Origin: Kitasatospora sp. MAP12-44
GTDB lineage: Bacteria > Actinomycetota > Actinomycetes > Streptomycetales > Streptomycetaceae
NCBI RefSeq assembly: GCF_029892095.1
Contig: NZ_JARZAE010000004.1
Coordinates: forward strand, 2,542,001-2,606,000
Length of the DNA stretch: 64,000 bases
Direction: 5' to 3'
Below the pieces are notes generated by a model. The model was given only the letters and a program-made list of their open reading frames with translations. It did not search any database and was not told where the DNA came from. The translations under genes and the position numbers were made by a program. Of this stretch, positions 51,101 through 59,174 are shown in pieces. Position 1 is the first letter of the stretch. Every line of letters starts with the position of its first letter.

Positions 51101-53331
51101 CGCGCGGGAATGGCCGCCGCCGCCCGCGTACGGCGCTCCGCAGCCTCCAGGCCATTCGCCGGGGTCGCCACGGGCTCCACAGGGGCGTTCTGGGCCATCG
51201 TCAGCGCCAGGCGCACCGGGGCCGCCGGAAGCGCGAGCCGCTCGACCACCGGCACCGGCTCGGCCCGCCGCGCCGTGACCACCTCGGCGTGAACGAGGGT
51301 TCCGGACCACTGCTCATACGAGACGTACGTTGCCCCGTCCCACTGCACCCCGGCCATCTGCTCACCGTCGGACCGGTCACGAATCGAGATGACCTCTCCC
51401 ACGCTGCCGGAGTCGTTGCGCGGGTGACCGCTGCGCACCACGTCACCGACGGCGAACCGTTGCCCGTAGATCTCCCAGCCATATTCGGACGGCTCGGCGA
51501 CCGGCGCGGCCTGCTCCACGGCGCCCGGCACGTGGCCGCACCCGTCACACCGTCCCCCGACCACCTCACGGCACCGGCCCGACTCGCACAGCCCCTTGAC
51601 CGGCACCACGGCCACGCTCTCCCCCTCGGTGTCCTGCGGGTCGGAAATTCCCACCTGTGCCCGGGGCTGCAGGTCCGTCCCCGGCAGACGCACCACGGGC
51701 GGGGTAAGCGTCGTGTAGTTCTTCCCGTGGTACGTCGTCATGCCGCTGCGCCACACCTCACGACCGGCAGCCAGCCGGTATCCCACGCGGTCGAGCCACT
51801 TCGTAACGTCCGTGTCCGCGACCGACGGGATATTCAGGTACGGCAGGCCGGTACCGGGCTTCTCCACGTCGGCGAACGGTCCGGAGTGCACACGACAGGG
51901 GCAGACCATCCGCGCCTTAACGCCATGGGTGGGGAACTGCGCCAATTCGATACCGACATACCGACCGGAGCACGTAGCGGCATCCAATGCCCCCTGTGCC
52001 GACGGAGCGGCCTTAATGGCAGCCGTGCGCGTCTCGCACTCGGCAATCTCGCGCTCGGTGTCGGCGACGGACTTAAGGCCGATGGACTCCCGGTAGACGT
52101 CGAATGCCTCCCAGAGGTCATCACGCATATCCGCAGCGCGCCCGGACGCCTCATACCAGGCAGCGAAATCCTGCGCCGGACCCTCGAAAGCCTGCGCGAT
52201 GCGCTGCGCCCACAGACGCACCCGAGCCAGCGTCACGGGCCGCTGAGCCCATTCGACCGGCAAGGACTCCTCACGGAAACCGTGCTCTGAAATGGCACAC
52301 TCCGGGCACATCACGTATGAGCACTCACGCTCGTTGTAGCCGGATTCCAGACCAATTTCCGGGCGCGGCTCACACTTGCACCCGTGGTCACACACGTCGG
52401 TACAGTGCGTACGGCACACCTCCATACGGCCGGTGTCCCACGCGAGCACCGGGCCCCCATTACGGGAGGTCAGAATCTTGTGACCCGACTCACCCGGCGC
52501 AGGGTCGGAGAACATCCGCGACCGGTGCGCCCGGATCTTCACAACGGCGTCATCCCAGTCGTCCGCCATGTGGAAATGCCGTCCGCCCTTTACCGACAGG
52601 TTGTAGGCATAACCGGGAATTGACTGACCGAGCCGGTAGAACACCCCCTCACATGAGGCAGTCATCGCGCGCGCGGACGGGTCGAACAGACCAGCGTTCG
52701 ACCAATTCGAGATGACGGTTACCGGTACGTTATCCCAGTCCACAGGCTCAACCACGGATGCCACGGGCTCTACGGGGGTCACAACGGCCGGTGCGGGCTC
52801 AACCGGTACCGGCGCGGCCTTACGGGGCTTGCGTGCCTTAGGCGCCTTTACGGGGGTGCGCAGATGGGGGAAGTCGCGCGCACCGAACGTGATGTAGTCG
52901 CCTTCCGGCTCACCCCCGTTCCACGAAACCAGTTCGTAGTTACGGGTGTTCGGTCCGGCATGCTTGAGACACACCCGCACCGGCTCACCAAAGGGCACAT
53001 CCTCCTCAAATTCACACCCGCATTCCGAATAGTCGATTTCCGGAATTTCATTCTCGGAAATCCACTCGGTTGCAGCCTTGAGAGTGCCGGTCGATTCCTT
53101 GGCACTGAAACGGCCGTTAATCCACACAAGGGTGAACTCAGACGTGATCACCCCCTCTCCCTCCAAATCGGCGGAGAGGGTGAGCGTGTAGGAGGGTTCC
53201 CCCTTCTCCGTTACGGACCATTCGCCGGGGGAGACATTCCACCCCCGTTCCGTGGCCAGCTTCGAGAGTGGCCCCGCAGACGCGGGAACCTTTTGGGCAT
53301 GCTGAATAGCGGACCGTGCGTCCGTGCTCAC
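45154..53331 (-). CDS. Giant mosaic protein with embedded C5-cytosine methyltransferase
   Basis: 2725 residues from GTG 53331 with GAGGGGG about 8 bp upstream. Residues about 975-1345 carry diverged C5-methyltransferase motifs: NFCAGCGGGC (I), CVDLAGDAVATAQAAG (II), TMPCPDFSPAGTG with the catalytic Cys (IV), VVIEQSSAL (VI), SPSTRKRAVMGAHW (VIII) and QQLGDIFSPLVSLAVWGQLL (X-like). Around it lie many small modules: Cys-rich knuckles (about 305-345, 575-600, 1880-1910), a KOW-like strand block (about 610-665), and a winged-helix-like part (about 2110-2190). Pro/Glu/Val-rich linkers join them, two of them near copies (AAVNMAEESTGEQPAEG, PAVNIPAESEPEQPAG). No helicase or protease motif is found. 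May modify element DNA against restriction. Confidence 0.8.
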   Translation of the reverse strand: MSTDARSAIQHAQKVPASAGPLSKLATERGWNVSPGEWSVTEKGEPSYTLTLSADLEGEGVITSEFTLVWINGRFSAKESTGTLKAATEWISENEIPEIDYSECGCEFEEDVPFGEPVRVCLKHAGPNTRNYELVSWNGGEPEGDYITFGARDFPHLRTPVKAPKARKPRKAAPVPVEPAPAVVTPVEPVASVVEPVDWDNVPVTVISNWSNAGLFDPSARAMTASCEGVFYRLGQSIPGYAYNLSVKGGRHFHMADDWDDAVVKIRAHRSRMFSDPAPGESGHKILTSRNGGPVLAWDTGRMEVCRTHCTDVCDHGCKCEPRPEIGLESGYNERECSYVMCPECAISEHGFREESLPVEWAQRPVTLARVRLWAQRIAQAFEGPAQDFAAWYEASGRAADMRDDLWEAFDVYRESIGLKSVADTEREIAECETRTAAIKAAPSAQGALDAATCSGRYVGIELAQFPTHGVKARMVCPCRVHSGPFADVEKPGTGLPYLNIPSVADTDVTKWLDRVGYRLAAGREVWRSGMTTYHGKNYTTLTPPVVRLPGTDLQPRAQVGISDPQDTEGESVAVVPVKGLCESGRCREVVGGRCDGCGHVPGAVEQAAPVAEPSEYGWEIYGQRFAVGDVVRSGHPRNDSGSVGEVISIRDRSDGEQMAGVQWDGATYVSYEQWSGTLVHAEVVTARRAEPVPVVERLALPAAPVRLALTMAQNAPVEPVATPANGLEAAERRTRAAAAIPARRGKPSGATVAKGGEAGEWLCVGRVFTVRNEGSRYAARLAGEVVGYGTTEAQAKAVIRLYAAELGEQSPAEAKPKPVKAAKAPAQRKAQAPGAPVVEEPEDQADDEVIGTRDYGKAELSGYNPHGHKVAFHESETTRPGHFYLTCWEGCGTGSRRVHSDGDYGNWESSWFPTREAAEAEFARHGAPALVVTHADLFAVDGADLVALLDSLTEEQREELAEPWPVRWLYPEQEGDRPRGLNFCAGCGGGCKGKRLVSDTDMVCVDLAGDAVATAQAAGCTVVLADVRTLDPEHPGLRWNRDATFTMPCPDFSPAGTGAGRARENVAIIRDAIDQVGSIYGNYEMDGADCACTQAGEDCTDEGGCFETYGSRTDTTVGEMWALVDGMTGKTAGLMLAPVIWVLGLRYIGAPLTRVVIEQSSALPVEVREDIWLELVTAGCESAEWDVLDAGDFGSPSTRKRAVMGAHWYRRAALPAAPGLTTPAALAIGWEPGTPVNTRGERKTSGGNVTRVHGDRPMTTITSKIRSWYNAETGRRFTIEEVCKLVGLPGDYPVTGSHTSQCQQLGDIFSPLVSLAVWGQLLGVPWRETLDRYLAELYPDVHGDEDDDNQGDGGEPTDAGTPDIPAGREVPGSDAADLVACFLVSEGHTPSKARVMYWLPEGDAVRLCTDPRAAGESWGLHWTAAEHIGDEGADWQYVTDKGGTVEAVMSELGITPVARGAVREWLEYRAAMAHPIPSRRPDWVTPSGWEPAKAWDCTVQGWKAYRIEYDAQGADFVAIYGRGYGRGDDARVIGRAPTRDGASALNTEHRERKAQALKARAAREDQERAAAVNMAEESTGEQPAEGATFTPAPRGLAWYLRKAKAALTAAGLGDLDRNAVRVTGFRVRHGKQVVSGSVEVFYKQDDTLKRPRKNTDAERRWDAALNLMVATLKANGFKGVERNRSSVTGYTPTPTEAQTTATLRPLDSRRWAVTLPSLDGECIVNHVTGYAGHSYYATQDAEGTDAGHANSEQKAAELLADWYGYPLPVAVVFEDQAPAVNIPAESEPEQPAGPKAHRAKGEKVSEGGRGWLLTSAEGYAYEALPDFDESLVLLGGGSRVVTMGGDDWAAVFEAMRADSIELLREDQAEEEEQPEPCDHVIRYAEVAAVGLRELLHERLTCECGENLIEENPDRERRFGLDHGNTRRKLGIENVVAVELDALAERNGYGFVPGFQKVSGTAKRAELYSLTQVEPPAVADPGRERALRERQAQAEAERARRSPYMTIGSVSLSQLEQENGRRALLAALPGWLKVSEGLADSWFVECQRHGGSWEQVGTADAFEDAFRIAEDHATTHPREEEPLTEHQISRAQGFAWSAAQIEILSAASGVGGGDGLVEDVSGFYPCDGWNQSPKNFNSKRVISLWAAGFITQWAEQKARRYFKLSPAGREARTLWHAAKRQGWVSVAEKDNDHQLTAKQRAAYVMIKNTDQGKEILARVAAEKAAKNSAPAAGRPSEAREADLIEVFENEGGASVTPPRPVLTPAPVVEQPLTVQKLQQQIANQQAYGISAKARRAAYRLYGDHVQATRRRERGEDLPFPGVLLDGEASEVTNPAWGNDWWIFRDRHGFGYEVQERGGRWHGMARLAEWRGITGVLIPGNLVSVGTADSCAELLEQCREHGRKRAAAEAGSLLLQRLKVQPVFPTPPAGLDLEPEPVAVLVARSEVLADDGQCWGTWGPFEQPRICERGPIGHDHGGPCGPTGDLAVSSLLVESLTAELTGDPAVTVRPARGRVHHRALRGTFGRGARMTVVDHQALDARAAEQQARESDRITNIFLLAAQVNAQWVTVPDDVASLLGDMAEQIADDAPSMGWVQWQAEMSGLWRELEDVRYDVDVAQRDDGPVDVVETLLEVGGDQLWAESVPDVVPAEWVAEHRADAWHATTFYKGERVLWVHEDGREEFGEVVGFDGPNPLVDFDRGEHGVPCSAEDLLVTVGHFPASWSKD

Positions 53332-53366
53332 TGGGATTTTGCCCCCTCGGTCATCTGATCGCTGGT

Positions 53367-53387
53367 GGCCGGGAGTCGAATCCGGCC
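53367..53387 (-). promoter_or_regulatory. Stem-loop upstream of the giant gene
   Basis: GGCCGG / CCGGCC arms around a 9-nt loop containing a tRNA T-loop-like ATTCGACTC on the minus strand, about 35 nt before the GTG start. It could be a 5'-UTR control element. It is not a tRNA. Confidence 0.35.
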
Positions 53388-53919
53388 GTCACTACTTCCA
53401 ACGGATACATGCCCGCCTCCGTTCCTCGTTAAGCCACTTTCTGGCGTGACGAGAATTACAGGAGATTGCGGCAACGAATTAGCAAAGGCGCTTGAAATTT
53501 TCAACACGCCCGGAATGCCGACTTCGCTTGGATTGCAATACTTGGCGAAGGATGCGACACTTGCCATAAATCGCGGAAATTGGGATAAAATGGGGACCAC
53601 CCACCATTAATCCAAAATGTCCGAATACGGCCCCCTGGCCCCGCGAATACAAATTCAGAATAGCACGGGAGGCAGTATCAGCAATCGGGGCAGTGTCATT
53701 CTCCGGCTTCCTCCGTCGGCCTTCGATGCAGTACGCTGGCCACGTCCTCGTTTGATCGCTGGGACACCGCGCCTGACCCGAGTCGAACCGGCTTGCCGGA
53801 CGGAGGGCGCAAGAGGGGCCTGGGCACCACGCCGGGCCCCTCACCCAACTCTCCCTCCCCGCGCTGGACTGACCTACCAGCCACTGCCTCTCCGCCTTCA
53901 CGACTGCCAGACTGCAGTC
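53388..53919. other. AT-richer gene-free interval
   Basis: Between the divergent giant gene and the 54-kb gene. Bases about 53456-53640 are clearly AT-richer than the surroundings and include TTGCCA ... TAAAAT (about 53562-53592, 19-bp spacing), a possible plus-strand promoter. No coding frame here looks real. Confidence 0.4.
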
Positions 53920-54112
53920 ATGGCCTACGCGTACCCGCAGCAGTAACCCGTCGCAGCAGCTTCACGTCACCCCGCCGGCCGAGCACTGCCAAGGCGTCTG
54001 CCTCACGTGCTCCGCACCGGACGGCAGGCCGTGCCGACCGACGAACTACAGCTACCCGGCTGGCGGCACCCATGTTAAGCGTCTCCGCGCGGCTGGTATC
54101 GACCCGGCCACC

Positions 54113-54499
54113 GTGGAGGGGACCGCCGCCTATGGCCGCCGGATGGCCCAACTCCAGCGAAAGGCCGAGGCCGAGGAAGGCGCCCGGTACGTGGTGGAGA
54201 TGATCGATCCGGTGGGCGGCTGGGAGGCATGGCTGGCGCTGGACCCCAGTCCGAGCCCGGACTGGATCGAAGGGATTCGGCAAACCTGGGAGTCTCCGGA
54301 GGCCCTGGCGATCCGTCAGCAGAGTCCGCAGCCGGACCCCGAGGTGATGATCGCGATCGAGGCCGCTGGAAGCTGGAGCGCCTGGCGCGAGGACGAGAGA
54401 AGGAAGGCCACGGAGGAGTTCAACAGCATGCTCGGATGCGACCGCAGGCGCGAGGACGACGCGTCGTGCTCCGAGGCGACACCCAAGGCAACCTCGTAG
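54113..54499 (+). CDS. Unknown protein, 5' end probably frameshifted
   Basis: From GTG 54113 the protein is MEGTAAYGRRMAQLQRKAEA, WEAWLALDPSPSPDWIEGIR, and IEAAGSWSAWREDERRKATE, 128 residues. The same frame is protein-like well upstream (EHCQGVCLTC, then TNYSYPAGGTHVKRLRAAGI), with a four-Cys knuckle but no start codon. ATG 53920 with MAYAYPQQ then TAA sits just upstream in another frame, so a one-base shift near 53944 would restore a longer gene. Function unknown. Confidence 0.5.
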   Translation: MEGTAAYGRRMAQLQRKAEAEEGARYVVEMIDPVGGWEAWLALDPSPSPDWIEGIRQTWESPEALAIRQQSPQPDPEVMIAIEAAGSWSAWREDERRKATEEFNSMLGCDRRREDDASCSEATPKATS

Positions 54500-54632
54500 A
54501 GGGACCTTGCAGCTTCGGGTGACCTCCCATCAGAACGCCTCGCACGGGGGCCGCCCTCTGTCCCCCGAAGGCAGCGGGCTGATTTTCACATAACACCTGC
54601 CCGCCAGGACCAGGACGCGGCATCATGCTGAG

Positions 54633-56852
54633 ATGCGTAACCTCTCTGTTTTGTCAGACGTCGAGTTCGAGGAGCTAGCTGCTGACCTTCTCTCGGCAGA
54701 GCTAGGCACTCCAGTGGAGCGGTTCGCTGCCGGCCCAGACGGTGGAGTGGATCTTCGATGGCGCGGTACCGCCATTGGCCAATGCAAGCACTACCAGCGC
54801 TCTTCCTTCCCCAAGCTGCTGGCAGCAGCAGAGAAGGAGCTATCGAAGGTAGAGAAGATAGCCCCAATTTCATACGTTTTCATCACCTCCTTCGATCTCA
54901 CCGTTGGACAAAAGGAAAAGATTTACGGAATTTTCAAAGACTGGATGACTGGACCCGACGATGTTTGGGGCGGCCGGGATATTGATGGGCTTCTAACGAA
55001 CCATCCAGACGTCGAGCGGCGCCACCCAAAGCTGTGGGTAACGACTGGGATGCAGCTTTTCTGGGCAACGAACTCCGGGATTGCAAATAGGGCTGGCGCA
55101 CTAAGGGCACAGATCGAGCGATCCGTCCCTCGGTATGTAGTAAGCGAGGCATACCCCAAAGCCCGCAAACTGCTGGATGACCACAATATTTGCATCCTCT
55201 CAGGGGTGCCAGGAATTGGAAAAACCGCCCTATCGCAAATGCTGCTAGCTGAGTACATCTCTCGCGACTTTGAGCCCATCGAGGTATCTGGCGATATAAA
55301 TGAGGCATGGGTGGCCATGGAGGCCGGACGACGCCAGATTTTCTTCTATGACGATTTTCTTGGCCAAATAAGCCTTGACGAACGACTCGGGAAGAATGAA
55401 GACAGGCGACTTGCGGATATCATAGAAAGAATAGCAGGAAGTCAGACAAAGAAACTTATTCTCACCACTCGCGAGTACATCCTCCGAGATGCTCGCCTAT
55501 CCTACGAGCGCCTAGCGGACCTCGATCGTCGATATCACTTCGTCCTAGCATTGAACGACTATAGCCGCGAAGACAAAGCAAGCATTCTCTATAATCATCT
55601 TTGGCATTCTGGACTTTCCGTCGACTGCCTTCGGGAGGTGGCTGCAGGTGGCTACGAGAAAATTATCGATCACAGTGCATACACGCCACGACTGATCGAG
55701 TACTGCACCAGTAGTGCCTTCGATCTATCTAGCCCCGGCTACCCAGATCGCGTTATCAGTTTTCTGCGCAATCCCCAGAAGATCTGGCAGACTGCCTTTC
55801 AGAAGCATCTGACTGAGGCTCAGAGGTTGCTCCTGCTGGTTATGACCACCCTGCCCGCACGGGTCGTCCTCGAAGATGCCCAAGAGGCTCATGCTGCGCT
55901 TTGTCGGCGGTTTTTGATCGTCGCCACTGATGCCATTTTTCGAGAATGTCTTGAGGTTTTGGAAGGAACCTTCATAGAGATCCGGAAAGATCCTGTAGCG
56001 AGCCTCACTTTCGCGAACCCTTCGCTGCGCGAGTTTGCACTCGGCCAGCTTTGCGGGGATCGCATGGTTGCGCGCGAGATCATCTCGTCCGCGCCGTTCT
56101 TTGAGCAGATTGTAGCTCTAGTGCGCCATGCTCAGGGGTCTCTAAATCGCGCTGGAAACGCTCAGCTAAACGCCGCCCTTCTTGTCGATTCTCCACTCGT
56201 TGCAGGTGCGCTTTCCAGGACATTTGGGGATCCCTCGCCTGAACGTGACTGGCATCTGTTCGGTGCCTCCCTGCGCTTGAATACAATGGAAAGCCGGCTG
56301 GCCTTTAGCGTACGCGAGTCATCTTGGATCCCTTTCGCGAGCGAATGGCTTGAGCGAAAGGCTGAGTTTTTGATGGCACGATGGGAGGATGGATTGGGCG
56401 ACAAGGAAGCCGCAATTGACGCTCTCCATGAAATCGAGCTTGCCGAGCTTAAGGATCTATATGACAGTGTGCACGTTGCGCTTGACGACTGGCTCGAGGA
56501 GAGCCTGGAAGATGGCTCGGATTGGACAGCATTCACTTCTCATCTAGCACGAGACCATGTTGCAGATACCCAACTTTTAACTGACTTGGCAGAGCGGTTC
56601 AATTGGTTTATCGAAGAGGTGCTGAATGAAAGAAGCGCCTCTCATGTAGATTGGGTCGCCATGCGTGAAATTTCCGACCAATTCGAGCTTCATGACCTAT
56701 CGCTAAGCATTGAAGAAAAGATTGACCAAGAGGAATGGGAATGGCAGGCCAGCGAGAGGCCCGGCCACGTTTCCAATACTCTTTCAGGTGCCATAGATAA
56801 GATCAGAAGCAAAAGTCGAATGGACTCACTTTTTGGGCGCCTGCTGGAATAG
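54633..56852 (+). CDS. Mrr-type nuclease fused to STAND NTPase (antiphage candidate)
   Basis: 739 residues. Residues about 5-110 are an Mrr-like restriction endonuclease domain with GPDGGVDLRW and QCKHYQ, the D...QxK active site. A nSTAND3-like NTPase follows: P-loop GVPGIGKTALS (about 191), FFYDDFLGQ (about 236), KLILTTREYIL (about 275). A long helical C-terminal sensor region completes it. STAND NTPases with nuclease effectors (Avs-like) sense phage proteins and then degrade DNA; by analogy this would be a single-gene defence system. The gene is markedly AT-richer than its surroundings, indicating recent acquisition. Confidence 0.85.
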   Translation: MRNLSVLSDVEFEELAADLLSAELGTPVERFAAGPDGGVDLRWRGTAIGQCKHYQRSSFPKLLAAAEKELSKVEKIAPISYVFITSFDLTVGQKEKIYGIFKDWMTGPDDVWGGRDIDGLLTNHPDVERRHPKLWVTTGMQLFWATNSGIANRAGALRAQIERSVPRYVVSEAYPKARKLLDDHNICILSGVPGIGKTALSQMLLAEYISRDFEPIEVSGDINEAWVAMEAGRRQIFFYDDFLGQISLDERLGKNEDRRLADIIERIAGSQTKKLILTTREYILRDARLSYERLADLDRRYHFVLALNDYSREDKASILYNHLWHSGLSVDCLREVAAGGYEKIIDHSAYTPRLIEYCTSSAFDLSSPGYPDRVISFLRNPQKIWQTAFQKHLTEAQRLLLLVMTTLPARVVLEDAQEAHAALCRRFLIVATDAIFRECLEVLEGTFIEIRKDPVASLTFANPSLREFALGQLCGDRMVAREIISSAPFFEQIVALVRHAQGSLNRAGNAQLNAALLVDSPLVAGALSRTFGDPSPERDWHLFGASLRLNTMESRLAFSVRESSWIPFASEWLERKAEFLMARWEDGLGDKEAAIDALHEIELAELKDLYDSVHVALDDWLEESLEDGSDWTAFTSHLARDHVADTQLLTDLAERFNWFIEEVLNERSASHVDWVAMREISDQFELHDLSLSIEEKIDQEEWEWQASERPGHVSNTLSGAIDKIRSKSRMDSLFGRLLE

Positions 56853-57232
56853 TCGCTACATGAGAAACGGGTGCCGGATGAGGTCGATCAGGTATCCTGC
56901 GCGTCGCAAAGTGCGCTGAGTGTCGCGATCAGCCACACCAGCTAGGCACTTGGCGAACGTCCCGAGCTGTATCAATGCCACGGAGTGGCCTCCAGGATGC
57001 CCCTCCTGACCGGTCAGCCACCCTGGGCTACCGGACCAGTTGATGTCCTCGGTCGCCAGCGCCGAATATGTGCCGACGCTGCGACATCACTTCATGCCTT
57101 CGAGGAGATCCAAGCAGCCTCGGACGCTCCGTCACGGTCACGGATGAGTAACGCAATCCAAGGTCGTCCCTCACGACCCTTCACCAGAAAGATCATGAGC
57201 AGAGACAGTGGCGAGACGACAGGAGTAGTACA
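56853..57232. other. 380-bp gene-free interval
   Basis: Between the STAND gene and the exonuclease gene. GC content returns to the regional level within about 30 bp of the STAND stop. No coding frame, RNA or strong repeat is seen; it presumably holds the exonuclease promoter. Confidence 0.4.
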
Positions 57233-58180
57233 GTGACGGATCCGTGGGTGGCGCTGGACTTCGAGACTGCCAATGAGAACCGGGGCAGTGTCTGCGCAGT
57301 CGGCATGGTGACCGTTCAAGACGGTCAGGTCATCGACCGTTGGGAGACGTTCATCCAGCCGCCCGAGTCCATCAGCGGCTTCTCCCCATTCAACACCAGC
57401 ATCCACGGCATCACCGCCGGCGACGTGAAGAACGCTCCTACATGGCGGGCGACGCTCCCCGAGATCGTGGGCCGCGCGGCTGGCCGGGTGGTCGTCGCCC
57501 ACAACGCGGCCTTCGACCTGGGCGCGCTCCGGGATGCCTGCGATGCCGACGGAACCGCCTGGCCCGAACTGCGCTACGCCTGCTCGCTCGTCACAGCACG
57601 GCGCGCATGGCCAGAGCGGCTGTCCTACAAGCTGGGTTACCTGGTCGAAGACCTCGGACTCGACCTGAACACGGACCGGCATCACACCGCGCTGTGGGAT
57701 GCCGAGATGTCCGCTCGCGTCATGCTCGCCGCGATGGACCGCCACGACGCACCCTTGCTCCACGACCTGCTCGGCGCTCTGAACGTCGGCTACGGGCACG
57801 TCCGCCCCGACGGTCAATGGACGGGCTCCGTCTTCAAGAGTCCGTACGTCAGCGGGTCGAAGACACCACTGCCGGAAACCAACCCGGACGCAGACCCCAA
57901 TGGCGCGCTGTACGGCATGACCGTCTTCCTGACCGGCACGCTGTCGAGCATGACCCGCATCGAGGCGCAGCAGCGGATAGCGCACGCGGGCGGCTTCCCC
58001 GGCGCCAAGGGCCTGAGCAAGCAGACGAACATCCTCGTCGTCGGTGACCTGCGGTCGACGGAGATGCTCGACGGCCGACCAAACAGCAGCAAGGTCAAGG
58101 CAGCCGCGAAGTACCGCGCGGCCGGCCAGGACATCGAGATGCTCGACGAGGCGGAGTTCCTGGCCCGGTTGGCGAGCTGA
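57233..58180 (+). CDS. DEDDh 3'-5' exonuclease fused to BRCT domain
   Basis: 315 residues from GTG 57233 with AGGAG upstream. Exonuclease motifs: DFETA (9-13), VVAHNAAFDLGAL (about 88), HHTALWDAEMSA (about 150), the DEDDh set of the DnaQ/RNase T fold. The C-terminal part (about 224-313: LYGMTVFLTGTLSSMTRIEA, GLSKQTNILVVGDLR, DEAEFLARL) is a BRCT domain. Such proteins are DNA polymerase III epsilon-like and act in repair or proofreading. An IS21 element lies 90 bp downstream. Confidence 0.85.
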   Translation: MTDPWVALDFETANENRGSVCAVGMVTVQDGQVIDRWETFIQPPESISGFSPFNTSIHGITAGDVKNAPTWRATLPEIVGRAAGRVVVAHNAAFDLGALRDACDADGTAWPELRYACSLVTARRAWPERLSYKLGYLVEDLGLDLNTDRHHTALWDAEMSARVMLAAMDRHDAPLLHDLLGALNVGYGHVRPDGQWTGSVFKSPYVSGSKTPLPETNPDADPNGALYGMTVFLTGTLSSMTRIEAQQRIAHAGGFPGAKGLSKQTNILVVGDLRSTEMLDGRPNSSKVKAAAKYRAAGQDIEMLDEAEFLARLAS

Positions 58181-58328
58181 GTTATCGAGCAGTCCAGGGC
58201 AGGGTGCCTCCCACTATCAGCATCAACATGCGTGAGAGCTGGCTCTGCGGGGAACTGTCGGCGGCGGTTGAACCGTGACCCACTTTGGCCGGTTGAGTTC
58301 TGACCCTCGCGTCGTTGGTTGATCTTGG

Positions 58329-59174
58329 TTAGTCGTTGTCGGTCGTAGGGACGCGGCCGAGTTCGCGGCCGCGCATGCGGTAGGACTCGCCTTTGAGGGA
58401 GTGGACCTCGGCGTGGTGGACGAGTCGGTCGATCATGGCGGCGGCGACGGTCTCGTCGCCGAAGGTCTCTCCCCAGCGTCCGAAGGGCTTGTTCGAGGTG
58501 ACGATCACGCTGGCCCTCTCGTATCTGTTCGAGACCAGTTGGAAGAACAGGTTCGCGGCCTCGGCCTCGAAGGGGATATAGCCGACCTCGTCGATCACGA
58601 TCAGCGGGTAGCGGCCGAGCTTGACCAGTTCGTCCTGGAGGCGACCGGCCTGATGGGCGGCGGCGAGGCGGTCGACCCACTGGGCGGCGGTGGCGAACGC
58701 GACCCGGTGGCCGGCCTGGCAGGCCCGAACCGCGAGTCCGGTGGCCAGGTGCGTCTTGCCTGTGCCCGGCGGTCCCAGGAAAACAGCGTTCTCCTTGGCC
58801 GCTATGAAGTCCAGTGTTCCCAGGTGTGCGAGTTGTTGTCGCGTCAGACCGCGCAGGTGGGTGAGATCGAGCTCCTCGATGGTCTTGATGGCGGGGAAGC
58901 GGGCGGCGCGGATGCGGCCCTCACCGCCGTGGGAGTCGCGGGCGGAGACCTCCCGTTGCAGGCAGGCGACCAGGTACTCGGTGTGGGTCCAGGCTTCGGC
59001 CTGGGCGCGGTCCGCCAGGCGTTCGGCGGCGTCCAGCAGCGCGGGGGCCTTCATGGCCCGGGCGAGGAAAGCCAGGTCGGCGGCGGTCTGCCGACCGGTT
59101 CGGGCCGTCTTGCCGTCCGCCTTCGCCGACGCGTCGGTCGTGGGGTTCGATGCCGCGGGTGTGGTGCGGGCCAT
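58329..59174 (-). CDS. istB: IS21 helper ATPase IstB
   Basis: 281 residues. AAA+ ATPase with Walker A LGPPGTGKTHLA (about 133), LIVIDEVGYIPFEAEAANLF (Walker B), and SNKPFGRWGETFGDETVAAA, the IstB hallmark. It assists IstA in target selection. Its ATG overlaps the IstA stop (TGATG). The N-terminus has a Lys/Thr/Ala-rich extension before RQTAADLAFLARAMKAPAL. Confidence 0.92.
   Translation of the reverse strand: MARTTPAASNPTTDASAKADGKTARTGRQTAADLAFLARAMKAPALLDAAERLADRAQAEAWTHTEYLVACLQREVSARDSHGGEGRIRAARFPAIKTIEELDLTHLRGLTRQQLAHLGTLDFIAAKENAVFLGPPGTGKTHLATGLAVRACQAGHRVAFATAAQWVDRLAAAHQAGRLQDELVKLGRYPLIVIDEVGYIPFEAEAANLFFQLVSNRYERASVIVTSNKPFGRWGETFGDETVAAAMIDRLVHHAEVHSLKGESYRMRGRELGRVPTTDND

Noticed and set aside
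47563..52290. 1575-residue plus-strand open frame
   Set aside because: Mirror frame of the giant minus-strand gene: His/Arg/Gly/Pro-rich with no fold-like pattern, whereas the minus strand has recognisable methyltransferase motifs.
53367..53387. tRNA-like T-arm upstream of the giant gene
   Set aside because: The minus strand reads like a T-loop followed by CCACCA-like bases, but the T-stem is mismatched and there is no acceptor, D or anticodon arm in the right places. Only a simple hairpin remains.
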